Shown here: positions 24,401 to 36,400 of the stretch, piece by piece | How positions within the stretch are numbered: position 1 is the stretch's first letter | Layout: each line of letters starts with the position of its first letter | Source: Axinella damicornis | Lineage: Eukaryota; Porifera; Demospongiae; Axinellida; Axinellidae | Direction: 5' to 3' | Assembly: GCA_963931865.1 (NCBI GenBank) | Contig: OZ007509.1 | Coordinates: 12,513,671 to 12,577,670, forward strand | Length of the DNA: 64,000 bases | Program-made: the position numbers and the translations under genes | Notes under the pieces: model-generated | The model's database searches: none | Seen by the model: the letters and a program-made list of their open reading frames with translations, nothing else | What the model was told of the DNA's origin: nothing

Positions 24401-27400
24401 CATTCCCAGCATCAGTGCTTCCGTCTAGCTGTAGGCTAAAGAACCTTGCCTTAGTTAATGTGTTCACGACTGTGGATCGTTGTTCCTGCGAGATATAGTC
24501 TACGAATGTCGCACAAGCCTTCTGGTTTTTGTAGCCAGTGCCAAGGTCTACTCCGTGCCTTTCAAGTAGCTCACACAATGGAGCCATTTTACTAAACGCC
24601 ATATTCTGCTTACAAATCATGTACGCCACGTCGAACTTGCGTTTAGTCGTCTCCATTCTAGCACTGTCAATGTTGTAAAGGGCTGCTGCAATAGGTGCAT
24701 ACTGGCAAATATCCATCGATTCCTGAAACAGAAGAAGCACTGCTTCAATTCCAGAGTACTTTGCTACATGTAGCAGTTACTTAGCATGCACTTAGCTACA
24801 TTACACGAGGTGGCTCGAGTACGTATATGTACTCCCAGTACAAGGGCAGGCATTGGGGTACATACAGGCAAGGGATATGACTGAGTTAATTTCCTGTGGG
24901 TAGCAGCGAGATCTAGTATATACATGTATCCTAGCCACGCCCATCATTGTACTTATTAATAGTAGCTATAGCTATATGTACATACCTGCTTTTTCAACAG
25001 CAGCATGGCTCTTGCGTGCATCTCACTGGCAGCGTGTTCTTTATAACTGGATGCTCGCAGGTTCGCTGAGCCCTCGATGTACGCTGCACTGTAGTTGCGA
25101 CGCCCCACCAGTCGGTCTCTGAACCTCGCGCAAATTGAACATTTCAGAGCCACGACACGACTACGATCCGCACGATCCGTATCGTAGGTGAGCCAAACAG
25201 ATGTGTTGAGAGTTTTGTCGCTTTCTGCTATCCACCTGTCGACGGTTGACTTCTGTACAGCGCGCTTACCAGCAGCTCCACCGCGACCGGACATCTCGAC
25301 CGCTCATAGCTACACGTGTTCGGTCACGTGAGCAAAATGATCGGATTTTGTCCGATGACCGGCCGTTATCGCGCGCACTGCAAAGACTCATTGTCCTCAC
25401 AGCGTATGGCTTCTTATTTTTCCACAATCCATTTTGGGTCATACACAAGACCATCTGGACTGGCACCAAGCCAGTGGTGCCAACATTGAAAGACCAGTCC
25501 ACTGTTGCAGCCGACAATTGCTGGTTTTGGTAAGCACTCTTTGATTGTCTGGCTCTTGGCCCACTTAGTGGCATCAGTTCCCTTGAAGGAAGTATAAAGA
25601 AGTGTTTTGACCAGATTAGCTAGCTACCTTGGTGTCACTCCTGCGCTTGGCAATCTGTCCACACACTGATTAACGTAGTGAGTAATCCGGCGCCAAACAG
25701 AACAGCTCTCTGTGCAGAGCTGCTGCTCGCCGTTTGCGTCCGCTTCAGCTGCTGCTTTCTGATTGTGTCCGCTTCAGCTGCTCTCCCCCTTCTACTGCTG
25801 CTCCCCGATTGCATCCGCTTTGCGCGTCATTAGTCTAGTCCCGCCCCACGAAAATCCCACTTCCTTCACACACAGACACACATTAATGTATTGATGTCAG
25901 TTTCCGTAGAGGAAGATGACCCATCCCAATTTTTGTGGCATTCATGCTGTGGTGGTTCTTCTCCCTTTGTCTCGGCCCTTACACACACACTGCAGTATTT
26001 GTTTCTGACACCAACATACAGTTAAACGATGAAACCGAGGGGTCTACGGGATTTAGAGCCCCGCGGAAACTATATAGACACCCGCGCGCGAAGCGCAAGG
26101 GTGTCTATAGGTTTCCAAGGGGATCTAAATCCCGTAGGCCCCGAGGGTTTCATCGTTTAAGGTATTTATACTATACAGCTGGTAGCAAATCAAATCACTT
26201 TCTGTATTAGCAACCGAAACAGTTAGCAACTGTTCAGTCAGAAAGACTTCGTGCAGAGATGGGTGAGTTTTATAGCAGCTGCTCTCGCCATCCGCTAACC
26301 GACAACTCGATTACTCGTGCCTCGTGTTTGGGACTGTGACTCCGAAGCGGAACCAGACTCTGGGATCGCACGAAATTTGCCCCGCCCCATGACACTTACG
26401 GAGGTAAGACGTACGAAAGACGACCAAGTCCGAAGTCCTGCTCCACGCTCGTCTGGCTACAGCGCTCACACGCAAAGACGCTTGTGCGCAAGACCGAATC
26501 ATGAACTGTACATTGAGGTAGCTATCTATAGTCTATATCTACTGTCTATCTATGATGCTAAATGTATAACGCTGTAACTACATGAAATTTACAGGTGTAT
26601 AAACCCCTTCAATTGGCCAATCATATCACTTCTGGATTCCATACCCACAATAATTTCTACTCCTGACTGATATAGCGTTGTAACTATGTTTATGTGAGCG
26701 CTTGCTCCAACCTGCATCCAAAGTAACTGTAATAGACGGAACCCCCTCATGATAAGACCCTTTCTCTATAGCTATTCTCTTCTCTTCCTCTGCAGCCTCC
26801 TCTCTCATCGACTCTTCAAGAGACTGCCACCAGCATTTGTCAATGGCAGACACATTTTGCACTGAGAACAGATGCCATATCATTGCGGGACGTCTCACCA
26901 ATCAAAGATATATACATTCCCATGGGACTTTGAATGAGACCCTATGTTGGTGACGAAGGATACAAGCTGTTCAAGATTGATAATCCTGCTTCCTTCAGGG
27001 GCTGGTGCTGCTGCCAGGACTGGATGCTCTCCTGTTGAGCGGCTCTTTGGTTGTCGTTGTTGTTTGATGATTTTCCCCTACTCACATGTGGGTCGTAGCA
27101 CTCCCTATCCTTCTGCAGGACAGATCCAGCTTATTTTTATATGTATGTCTGACAAGTAGCTTTGTGGGGCTGGACTGTGAAGTTCATTCACCTAGCTGCC
27201 CCGCGGCAATAATCATTTGTAATTGCACGCGCGCATGCGTGTATATAACAGTGATTTTTTCTAACCAAAAATAAAATTCAGTAGCCATATACTTCAACCG
27301 GCTTATTCACCAAAATACTGAAAAATGGACAGGGCAGGGCCTGAGTTATAAAATGTAACCGCTAAACGTTCTCCAAAAAAGTTTGCGTGTCCAGAGTAGC

Positions 27401-30400
27401 ATGGAATGTGAAACACTACGGTATTTTTCCAGTTGTTTGCTGTGTTCGAAAAAACCGAAAGAGATTTGCCAAAAAAGAACTCGGTCTGTCACTAGAGTAT
27501 ACTAAAGAGTATTCGGAGATCGTGCTGTTTTAGACTCGCGGGTTCTTGGTGAGGCAGCGTTTGGTTAGAAAATTGTGCACGCTTTGATCGCTAGTATAGC
27601 GTTGTCACGCAAGCTGCGCAAGGTGATCCATCATCGTTTTTGTGTTGTGTGAGTTCGTGTGGCAGTTCTCTATTCATGTTCCAGGTTTTGTGGCTGTAGT
27701 CTAATGCATGCAGCCGGCGTTGAGTTGTTGAGTCTGGACTGTTAACCACGCCCCTTCCGGTATCCCGCCACCTTAATTTAGAGTGACTTTCCTCACTTGG
27801 GAAGTGCGCTTCATTTCGAATTATGTATATAGCCTTTTTCCACTCTGCACTGAAGTCTTTTTCCAGAAACTCGGCCATTTTTGATCCTGCTTAGCTGAGT
27901 CGAACCTGCGCCTAGCAGCACCTTTGCGCCTATAGGTGAGCTGCACCTAATAACACACAAGTACGGTATATTATATATTAGACGCATGTGCCTGTATCTC
28001 CACAGAGGGGTGATAAAATAGTTTTGATTTGAACTGCAGCCAGTACGTAATTACCTTTGGGTAAGGTTGTGCATTCAAAAAGGCTGATTTACAGTGAAGT
28101 ATGAAGTACGGCGTGTTTTCTCTGTCAAGCGTTTCTTCTCAAGGACTTCGCAAAGACGCGCAATCAATTTCCTTATGTGAAAAATGGACTTATATATTCA
28201 TAGCAGGTCATTGGTATTCACAGCTAGCTTAGTACTGCCTTGTTGTTTATACAGTGCTTAAGGTAGGAAGCACGGCATCGGCGAAATCGCGCAATTTTGC
28301 TCATGAATAATTAATGAGATGACGTCACTCGCATACGGTTATTTAGAGTTATTCCTCTGTTTACGTTTTCCCATGGCGGCAACCGGAATAAACAAGGGGG
28401 GCTTCTCTCTTTGATGCGGCTAGCGGCCCTTTCAAGTTTCAAATCGGCACTCTGATGTGGCCGTGCGGTACTTTGAAGATTTGTTTGAACACTCCTTTTT
28501 TTTATTTTATTTTTTTTAAGTGAAGAGCTATTCTGGCTTATTGAATGAAGCGATGGGCTATCTGAGTGTGAATAGCTAGGTGGAGTGAGCAGGAATGTTT
28601 GTGGGTCTGCTGAAGTGGCCGAAGAACAGCCTGGAAAGTGAACAGCCTCCGACAGCTCCCTGGCCAAGGTACTCTAGAGAGTTGACCTTTCGGCATTACA
28701 GGCCCCGCCCATTTTCGTGTTAGGGCGAGTTTGGCTGGTTTGGTAGCTGGACTGGGCTGGTGAGAGGGAGTAGATGTGTGGCCAAAACTCTGTAACCGAG
28801 AGGTGAACGTGGAAAAGCATCCCTAGTTTTGCAGGGGGTAGGTTGACCTTTTGGAAACTGGCCTTGGCTTGAGTCGGTTTTAGTTGGTGTGCGTGGAATT
28901 TTTTTTGAAAGCCTAGGGTAGCCAAACCTCTGTTTTGGGGGGTGGCAGTGAGTTTTGGGCTGTAGCCTGCAAGTGAGGAGAGCAGGTGGTAAATCCATCC
29001 GTAGTTTTTGGGCCTGCTTTGTGTGTGTTTTGATGATGGGGTCAGAGTGTGGGTGGGGCCTTGGAGAGGGTCCAAATTTTCAGTTTCGTAGAGGGCCTTA
29101 AAATTGAGTTTTAGGGCATTTTCAAGCAGAGGGAGCAGTTTGATGCAAAGTATTGCTGAAACTTGTGTACGCTTTGATGCTGCCCATTTATCCATCAACT
29201 TGGTTTCGGAGATCGCGGTACCCATGTTTACTACCTTAAGGTAGGAAGCACGGCATCGGCGAAATCGCGCAATTTTGCTCATGAATAATTAATGAGATGA
29301 CGTCACTCGCATACGGTTATTTAGAGTTATTCCTCTGTTTACGTTTTCCCATGGCGGCAACCGGAATAAACAAGGGGGGCTTCTCTCTTTGATGCGGCTA
29401 GCGGCCCTTTCAAGTTTCAAATCGGTACTCTGATGTGGCCGTGCGGTACTTTGAAGATTTGTTTGAACACTCTTTTTTGTTTTTTTTTTGTTTTTTTTTA
29501 AGTAAAGAGCTATTCTGGCTTATTGAATGTAGCGATGGGCTATCTGAGTGTGAATAGCTAGGTGGAGTGAGCAGGAATGTTTGTGGGTCTGCTGAAGTGG
29601 CCGAAGAACAGCCTGGAAAGTGAACAGCCTCCGACAGCTCCCTGTCCAAGGTACTCTAGAGAGTTGACCCTTCGGCATTACAGGCCCCGCCCATTTTCGT
29701 GTTAGGGCGAATTTGGCTGGTTTGGTAGCTGGACTGGGCTGGTGAGAGGGAGTAGATGTGTGGCCAAAACTCTGTAACCGAGAGGTGAACGTGGAAAAGC
29801 ATCCCTAGTTTTGCAGGGGGTAGGTTGACCTTTTGGAAACTGGCCTTGGCTTGAGTCGGTTTTAGTTGGTGTGCGTGGAATTTTTTTTGAAAGCCTAGGG
29901 TAGCCAAACCTCTGTTTTGGGGGGTGGCAGTGAGTTTTGGGCTGTAGCCTGCAAGTGAGGAGAGCAGGTGGTAAATCCATCCGTAGTTTTTGGGCCTGCT
30001 TTGTGTGTGTTTTGATGATGGGGTCAGAGTGTGGGTGGGGCCTTGGAGAGGGTCCAAATTTTCAGTTTCGTAGAGGGCCTTAAAATTGAGTTTTAGGGCA
30101 TTTTCAAGCAGAGGGAGCAGTTTGATGCAAAGTATTGCTGAAACTTGTGTACGCTTTGATGCTGCCCATTTATCCATCAACTTGGTTTCGGAGATCGCGG
30201 TACCCATGTTTACTACCTTAAGGTAGGAAGCACGGCATCGGCGAAATCGCGCAATTTTGCTCATGAATAATTAATGAGATGACGTCACTCGCATACGGTT
30301 ATTTAGAGTTATTCCTCTGTTTACGTTTTCCCATGGCGGCAACCGGAATAAACAAGGGGGGCTTCTCTCTTTGATGCGGCTAGCGGCCCTTTCAAGTTTC

Positions 30401-33400
30401 AAATCGGTACTCTGATGTGGCCGTGCGGTACTTTGAAGATTTGTTTGAACACTCTTTTTTGTTTTTTTTTTGTTTTTTTTTTAAGTAAAGAGCTATTCTG
30501 GCTTATTGAATGTAGCGATGGGCTATCTGAGTGTGAATAGCTAGGTGGAGTGAGCAGGAATGTTTGTGGGTCTGCTGAAGTGGCCGAAGAACAGCCTGGA
30601 AAGTGAACAGCCTCCGACAGCTCCCTGTCCAAGGTACTCTAGAGAGTTGACCCTTCGGCATTACAGGCCCCGCCCATTTTCGTGTTAGGGCGAATTTGGC
30701 TGGTTTGGTAGCTGGACTGGGCTGGTGAGAGGGAGTAGATGTGTGGCCAAAACTCTGTAACCGAGAGGTGAACGTGGAAAAGCATCCCTAGTTTTGCAGG
30801 GGGTAGGTTGACCTTTTGGAAACTGGCCTTGGCTTGAGTCGGTTTTAGTTGGTGTGCGTGGAATTTTTTTTGAAAGCCTAGGGTAGCCAAACCTCTGTTT
30901 TGGGGGGTGGCAGTGAGTTTTGGGCTGTAGCCTGCAAGTGAGGAGAGCAGGTGGTAAATCCATCCGTAGTTTTTGGGCCTGCTTTGTGTGTGTTTTGATG
31001 ATGGGGTCAGAGTGTGGGTGGGGCCTTGGAGAGGGTCCAAATTTTCAGTTTCGTAGAGGGCCTTAAAATTGAGTTTTAGGGCATTTTCAAGCAGAGGGAG
31101 CAGTTTGATGCAAAGTATTGCTGAAACTTGTGTACGCTTTGATGCTGCCCATTTATCCATCAACTTGGTTTCGGAGATCGCGGTACCCATGTTTACTACC
31201 TTAAGGTAGGAAGCACGGCATCGGCGAAATCGCGCAATTTTGCTCATGAATAATTAATGAGATGACGTCACTCGCATACGGTTATTTAGAGTTATTCCTC
31301 TGTTTACGTTTTCCCATGGCGGCAACCGGAATAAACAAGGGGGGCTTCTCTCTTTGATGCGGCTAGCGGCCCTTTCAAGTTTCAAATCGGTACTCTGATG
31401 TGGCCGTGCGGTACTTTGAAGATTTGTTTGAACACTCTTTTTTGTTTTTTTTTTGTTTTTTTTTAAGTAAAGAGCTATTCTGGCTTATTGAATGTAGCGA
31501 TGGGCTATCTGAGTGTGAATAGCTAGGTGGAGTGAGCAGGAATGTTTGTGGGTCTGCTGAAGTGGCCGAAGAACAGCCTGGAAAGTGAACAGCCTCCGAC
31601 AGCTCCCTGTCCAAGGTACTCTAGAGAGTTGACCCTTCGGCATTACAGGCCCCGCCCATTTTCGTGTTAGGGCGAATTTGGCTGGTTTGGTAGCTGGACT
31701 GGGCTGGTGAGAGGGAGTAGATGTGTGGCCACAACTCTGTAACCGAGAGGTGAACGTGGAAAAGCATCCCTAGTTTTGCAGGGGGTAGGTTGACCTTTTG
31801 AAGAGAGCCCTTGGCTTGAGTCGGTTTTAGTCGGTGTGCGTGGAATTTTTTTTGAAAGCCTAGGGTAGCCAAACCTCTGTTTTGGGGGGTGGCAGTGAGT
31901 TTTGGGCTGTAGCCTGCAAGTGAGGAGAGCAGGTGGTAAATCCATCCGTAGTTTTTGGGCCTGCTTTGTGTGTGTTTTGATGATGGGGTCAGAGTGTGGG
32001 TGGGGCCTTGGAGAGGGTCCAAATTTTCAGTTTCGTAGAGGGCCTTAAAATTGAGTTTTAGGGCATTTTCAAGCAGAGGGAGCAGTTTGATGCAAAGTAT
32101 TGCTGAAACTTGTGTACGCTTTGATGCTGCCCATTTATCCATCAACTTGGTTTCGGAGATCGCGGTACCCATGTTTACTACCTTAATGTGTGGGGGGATA
32201 CTACTTGCCTAATTAGTCTGAGTACATATCCATATCTACTGCCCACCCCCCTGTTCAGCAGGGTTCTAATGTCCTCAAACCATAATACGTACTAGACTCG
32301 ACTCTACTCTACTCTACTCTACAGCATAGGTGCATATTCGCTGTTAAGTGCAAGTTTGACTCTCGTTCTAGCTACTCATTAAGTGCTGAAGTCTTCTTCC
32401 AGGAACTCTGCCATTTTCGATCCTACAGAGTGGTAAAAGCTATAATTCAAAATGAAGCCCTCTCCCTATTCGAGGCATGTCATTTGAATTTTCGTTGCCG
32501 TGGATATATGCACATAATAACGAGCGACTGCAGTATCTCTTCCTGTTGCAAGTTCTGATGATGTCTTTGTGTACAGGTGCATTATACATGTAGGTTCACA
32601 GGCTTGTTTGGTCTCTCATTCTCCAGGAGGCTCCAGAACAACCTGTTGACAGTGCTGCCAGAGGGTCTTTTGAGTGCTACCACCCTACTTCAAGAACTGT
32701 GTGTGTCACTAGCACTACAGAAGTTGTGTCTGATTCTTCCCCTTTACTCTTCCTGTCATTGTTAGCTGTATACAAGCAATGGCTAGTATTGCTTGGTACT
32801 GCAAACTAATCCGAAGGAGAGCACAATTCAGGGACAGTATTCACCGTTGAATACTGTCCCTGAGGACACTAAGTCTTACCATAACATTGAATTTTGAATA
32901 GGCAGGGCAATCTAACACATGGAAGCAGCGAACAAGCCATGGCATTTGAATGGTATTTCCCGCCTTTGAACTGCCTTCCAGTTACTAGACACAGCAGCTG
33001 ACTATTATGCTGATGGTTGCTGTGATCATAGCAATGGTGTAATTATGAACACACGTCTGTGGTTCATTGTTAGTTGGAGTGAGCCTGAGCAATCCATAGT
33101 CGTGTTCTCAGGATGTCCGTTTCTTTGTGAGGTACCCATTTAGCGTATGACCATATGTATACACAGGTATATAGAAAATCGTAATGTGGTGCTGCACGTG
33201 CATGTGCTGGACTGCCAGCATGATGGTGGTGGAGCCAGCTAACATTTGCACTGGTAACGCTACGAGATGAACTATGTACTACGAACTTGGAACTGCAGAA
33301 CAAGAATGTAGGCTACATAATACTACAAACTTGAAACTGCAGATTCAGACAGAGAACCAGAGGCTCAAGGTAGTGTACACCTATGGTGCAGCGCAGTGCC

Positions 33401-36400
33401 CTTGCTCTGGACGGACTGAGCTACTTAGCCCTCAAGTTTGTATGCTACACCACACAGCCAGCCTATGACCCGTATGCTGCGCTTCAGGAGAGCCTCACAT
33501 TGCCCTAGATTCTTCTATAGTAGTTAGTGTTTTGATTTGAACTGCAGCACAAAATATGCCTTGTGTTTTGTTAAGCATATTCGCTGTTAGGTGCAGGTTC
33601 AACTCTCGTCCCAGCTACTCTTTATTAAGTGCTGAAGTCTTCCAAAAACTATTTTGATCCTATGGAGTGGAAAAGCTATAATTCAAAGTAAAGTGCACTT
33701 CCTACTCGAGGCATGTCCTTGAAAATAATTCAAAAGTGCATCTCACTTATGGGATCATATGTCGTTGCTTTGGATATAATATGGGCACATGCGCCTAATA
33801 ACGAGCGACTGCGATATCTCTCTTCCTGTTGCATGTCCTGATAATGTCTTGTGTACAGGTGCATTGTACAGGTTCACAGACTTGTTTGGTCCCTCATTCT
33901 CCAGGTATCTCTACAACAACCAGTTGACAGCGCTGCCAGAGCGCCTTTTGAGTGCTACCGCCCAACTTCAAGACCTGTAAGTGCGACACGTCATTCTATA
34001 AGCCATGTTCCCTGGGCAGCAACAATCAGCGAGTATATAAGTGTGCCGTCAGCAAGATGGCTGTTCGTCATTTATGGAAGTTCCTCACCAACAACAGAGG
34101 CCCAGATGTCAGCAGCCTTGTAGACATGGTACTCTCTCACCATTGCGCATTGCCTCAACTGAAAATTAACCTCATCATTGACAGTCTCGTACATATAAAG
34201 CTAGGAGGTGTGGCAACATGCGCAGGCAGAGCCAGTGCAACACAGTCTGCCCCCGTATTTTTTGTCGTCGCGCGCAGGGGAGGAGCCTGGGAACGAGGCT
34301 AACTGTACTCTTCATATAGCCGGAGACAGTGAGCTAACCACACCATGTGTTTCAGTGCTTGGGGGAACATGCACTACTTCAGTGAACTCTGCCATCTTCT
34401 TACAACAGCTTCTGACTGCACGTGGCCGGCCTCCTGCACGAAACCATGCCCACTAATTATGCTCACATGCGCCAGACATTCTCTGTGCATGTGGACACAG
34501 CAGCTGGCATCTATTACTGACAATTCCTGTGGTCATAGCAATGGTGATTTAATGAACACATGCACATCATGGCTGTGCTTGATTGGTAGCTATAGCTGTA
34601 GTATTTAACGTTTTGCTTTGAATTGCAGCCAGTACACAATGCCTTTGTGTTTTGTGTGTATATTGATGTGGTTGTCTCTTCTGAGATATATTTGTGTACA
34701 GGAGTTATTGTACAGCTTAACCAGCTTGTTTGCATGGTCTCTCATTCTCCAGGTGGCTTCCTGTTGCATGTTCTGATGATGTCTTTGTGTGCAGGTGCAT
34801 TGTAACAGGTTCACAGGCTTGTTTGGTCTCTCATTTCTCAGGTGGCTCGAAAACAACCAGTTGACAGGGCTCCCAGAGGGTCTTTTGAATACTACCACCC
34901 AACTTAGAACCCTGTAAGTGTTTATCACTACAGAAGCTGTGTCTGATTCTTCCCCTTTACTCTTCCTGTCATTGTTGGCTGTATACAAGCAATGGCTGTA
35001 CTTGTTAGTAGTGTTTGTTACTGAAGCCCTGCCTAACGTATTCCAAGGTGACCACAATTTACTGAGGGGGGGAACGGGGGACATAAATCACCAGGGAATA
35101 ATGCCCAAGCTCTGCCCAAGGGAACATTAATTTTACAGTAGGAAAATTCCTGTTCCATTTGCGTAAAATGCTCATGCAACGTAAAATCAGTTTAACATAC
35201 GTGCTGATCATAACAAGGCTGTAGACTAGACTATAATCTGTAATCATTTCTTTGGCCGCCATTGCTGACTCGATTGACTGAGCGTGGTCGTTCCTCACAT
35301 GGCATGTGCGTTAATTGGAACGAGCTGTAATGATGCTTGTGCTACCAGCGAGCTGCAACCAGGGTTGCAACAGCTACATACCAGGAGTGCCCCTCGTACG
35401 AAATTGTGTTGCATACAAATTTGCTGTGGTAATTGATGATCTGATCACGTAAGGCTATGATGTTTACACCACTGCAGCTGATGGCCTGTTATATTTAGCT
35501 ATAGGTAGCTCAGTTTTAATGGTTAGGGAGATTTTTACGAAAAGCAAGCATGATTGTACCTTTATCAAAGAAACTGCTGCACTTGCATATAGATAGTGAT
35601 TGATTAGATGATCCTGTGGTTGCTGGCACTATCTTTCATTCTGGATGGAAGGCTCTTGCAACCAGAGGCTGTACAGGATTCCTCACACACTGGCTCAGTT
35701 ACTTACCATGATAGTGCTTCAACCATGACTGGTTCACTATACCTGGTCCAGTCTTGCTGTGGGGGATGTATAGCTACCCCTTTGCTCAGTGAACTGTGGA
35801 TACCATACAACGAGGCTTTAGCTTGTCTCTTTTCTTCGAATCCTTGGTGTTGATTTTCTTCCCACAAGTTCCTATGTAAGTACTTTCATACAAATGCATG
35901 ACCTATTCCTTGGTCACCACTGTTTAACTAAAACCCAACCTAAATGCCTAATAGCTTTTATAGATGTGCATGGTTTCCCCATTCTATACGCCTTCTCCCG
36001 AAAATAGGCCCACCCTTGACTCGAAAGTAGGCCCACCCAAGTACATGCAAATAACATGCAAATATACGAGAGCCATACTGCAACGGTCATTCTATCAAGG
36101 CTTTACTACAGCTACTACTTCCGGAGTTTCTTAGTGAGCAGGAACAATCTCTTCGTGTGAGTAGCTCTGTAGCTGCAAGAACAGGAAACAAGACAGCAGG
36201 AGTGCTTGAATGACATGGAGCGCGCAGACCATCTTCGGGACTTGCTGCTTCCTAGAAATCCATAGTCTGCTATAGCTAGTGCTACGCTAGGCGATTGCAC
36301 ACACGAAGACACAAACATGCAATGCACAGCATGCACGGTCTCATGTCATGCACTCGTCACCAACATGCAATGCACAGCGTGCACGGTCTCATGTCATGCA

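Larger units (their letters stand above)
21905..27776. mobile_element. TTAA-flanked transposon (Kolobok-like), 5.9 kb
   Basis: Perfect 15-bp inverted termini (GGTGGCGGGATACCG at 21909-21923, inverse at 27758-27772) lie directly inside TTAA on both sides (21905-21908, 27773-27776). The flanks rejoin into one continuous copy of the dispersed intron repeat (...GAGAGGCGC|TTAA|TTTAGAGTGAC...), as seen uninterrupted near 20850, so this is a paralogous empty site. TTAA duplication fits Kolobok or piggyBac. The only matching transposase trace is the fragment at 26626-26901, which favours Kolobok. The hAT gene at 22797-25294 is probably a nested or captured passenger. Confidence 0.8.
28258..32186. mobile_element. 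Four-unit head-to-tail array of a TTAA-flanked element
   Basis: Units start at TTAA 28258, 29236, 30218 and 31201 and the array ends at TTAA 32183-32186; periods are 978, 982, 983 and 982 bp. Each unit opens GGTAGGAAGCACGGC and closes CATGTTTACTACC, imperfect inverted termini (11 of 14 positions). Adjacent units share a single TTAA. Units 2 and 3 are almost identical; unit 1 and unit 4 carry private substitutions (for example near 31730 and 31800). Most length differences are in a T-rich tract. Confidence 0.85.

Noticed and set aside
22996..24498. Plus-strand frames across the hAT gene
   Set aside because: Antisense shadows of the minus-strand transposase coding sequence.
21905..27776. piggyBac assignment for the TTAA element
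   Set aside because: The TTAA site fits piggyBac, but the only transposase trace carries the D-G-x-W-x-K-R-like motif of Kolobok/Mutator-type enzymes; the call stays tentative.
33851..34123. Alternative frame across LRR exons ([12 protein letters not shown]...)
   Set aside because: It recurs in several modules only because the DNA is duplicated; it lacks LRR spacing and does not connect in phase.
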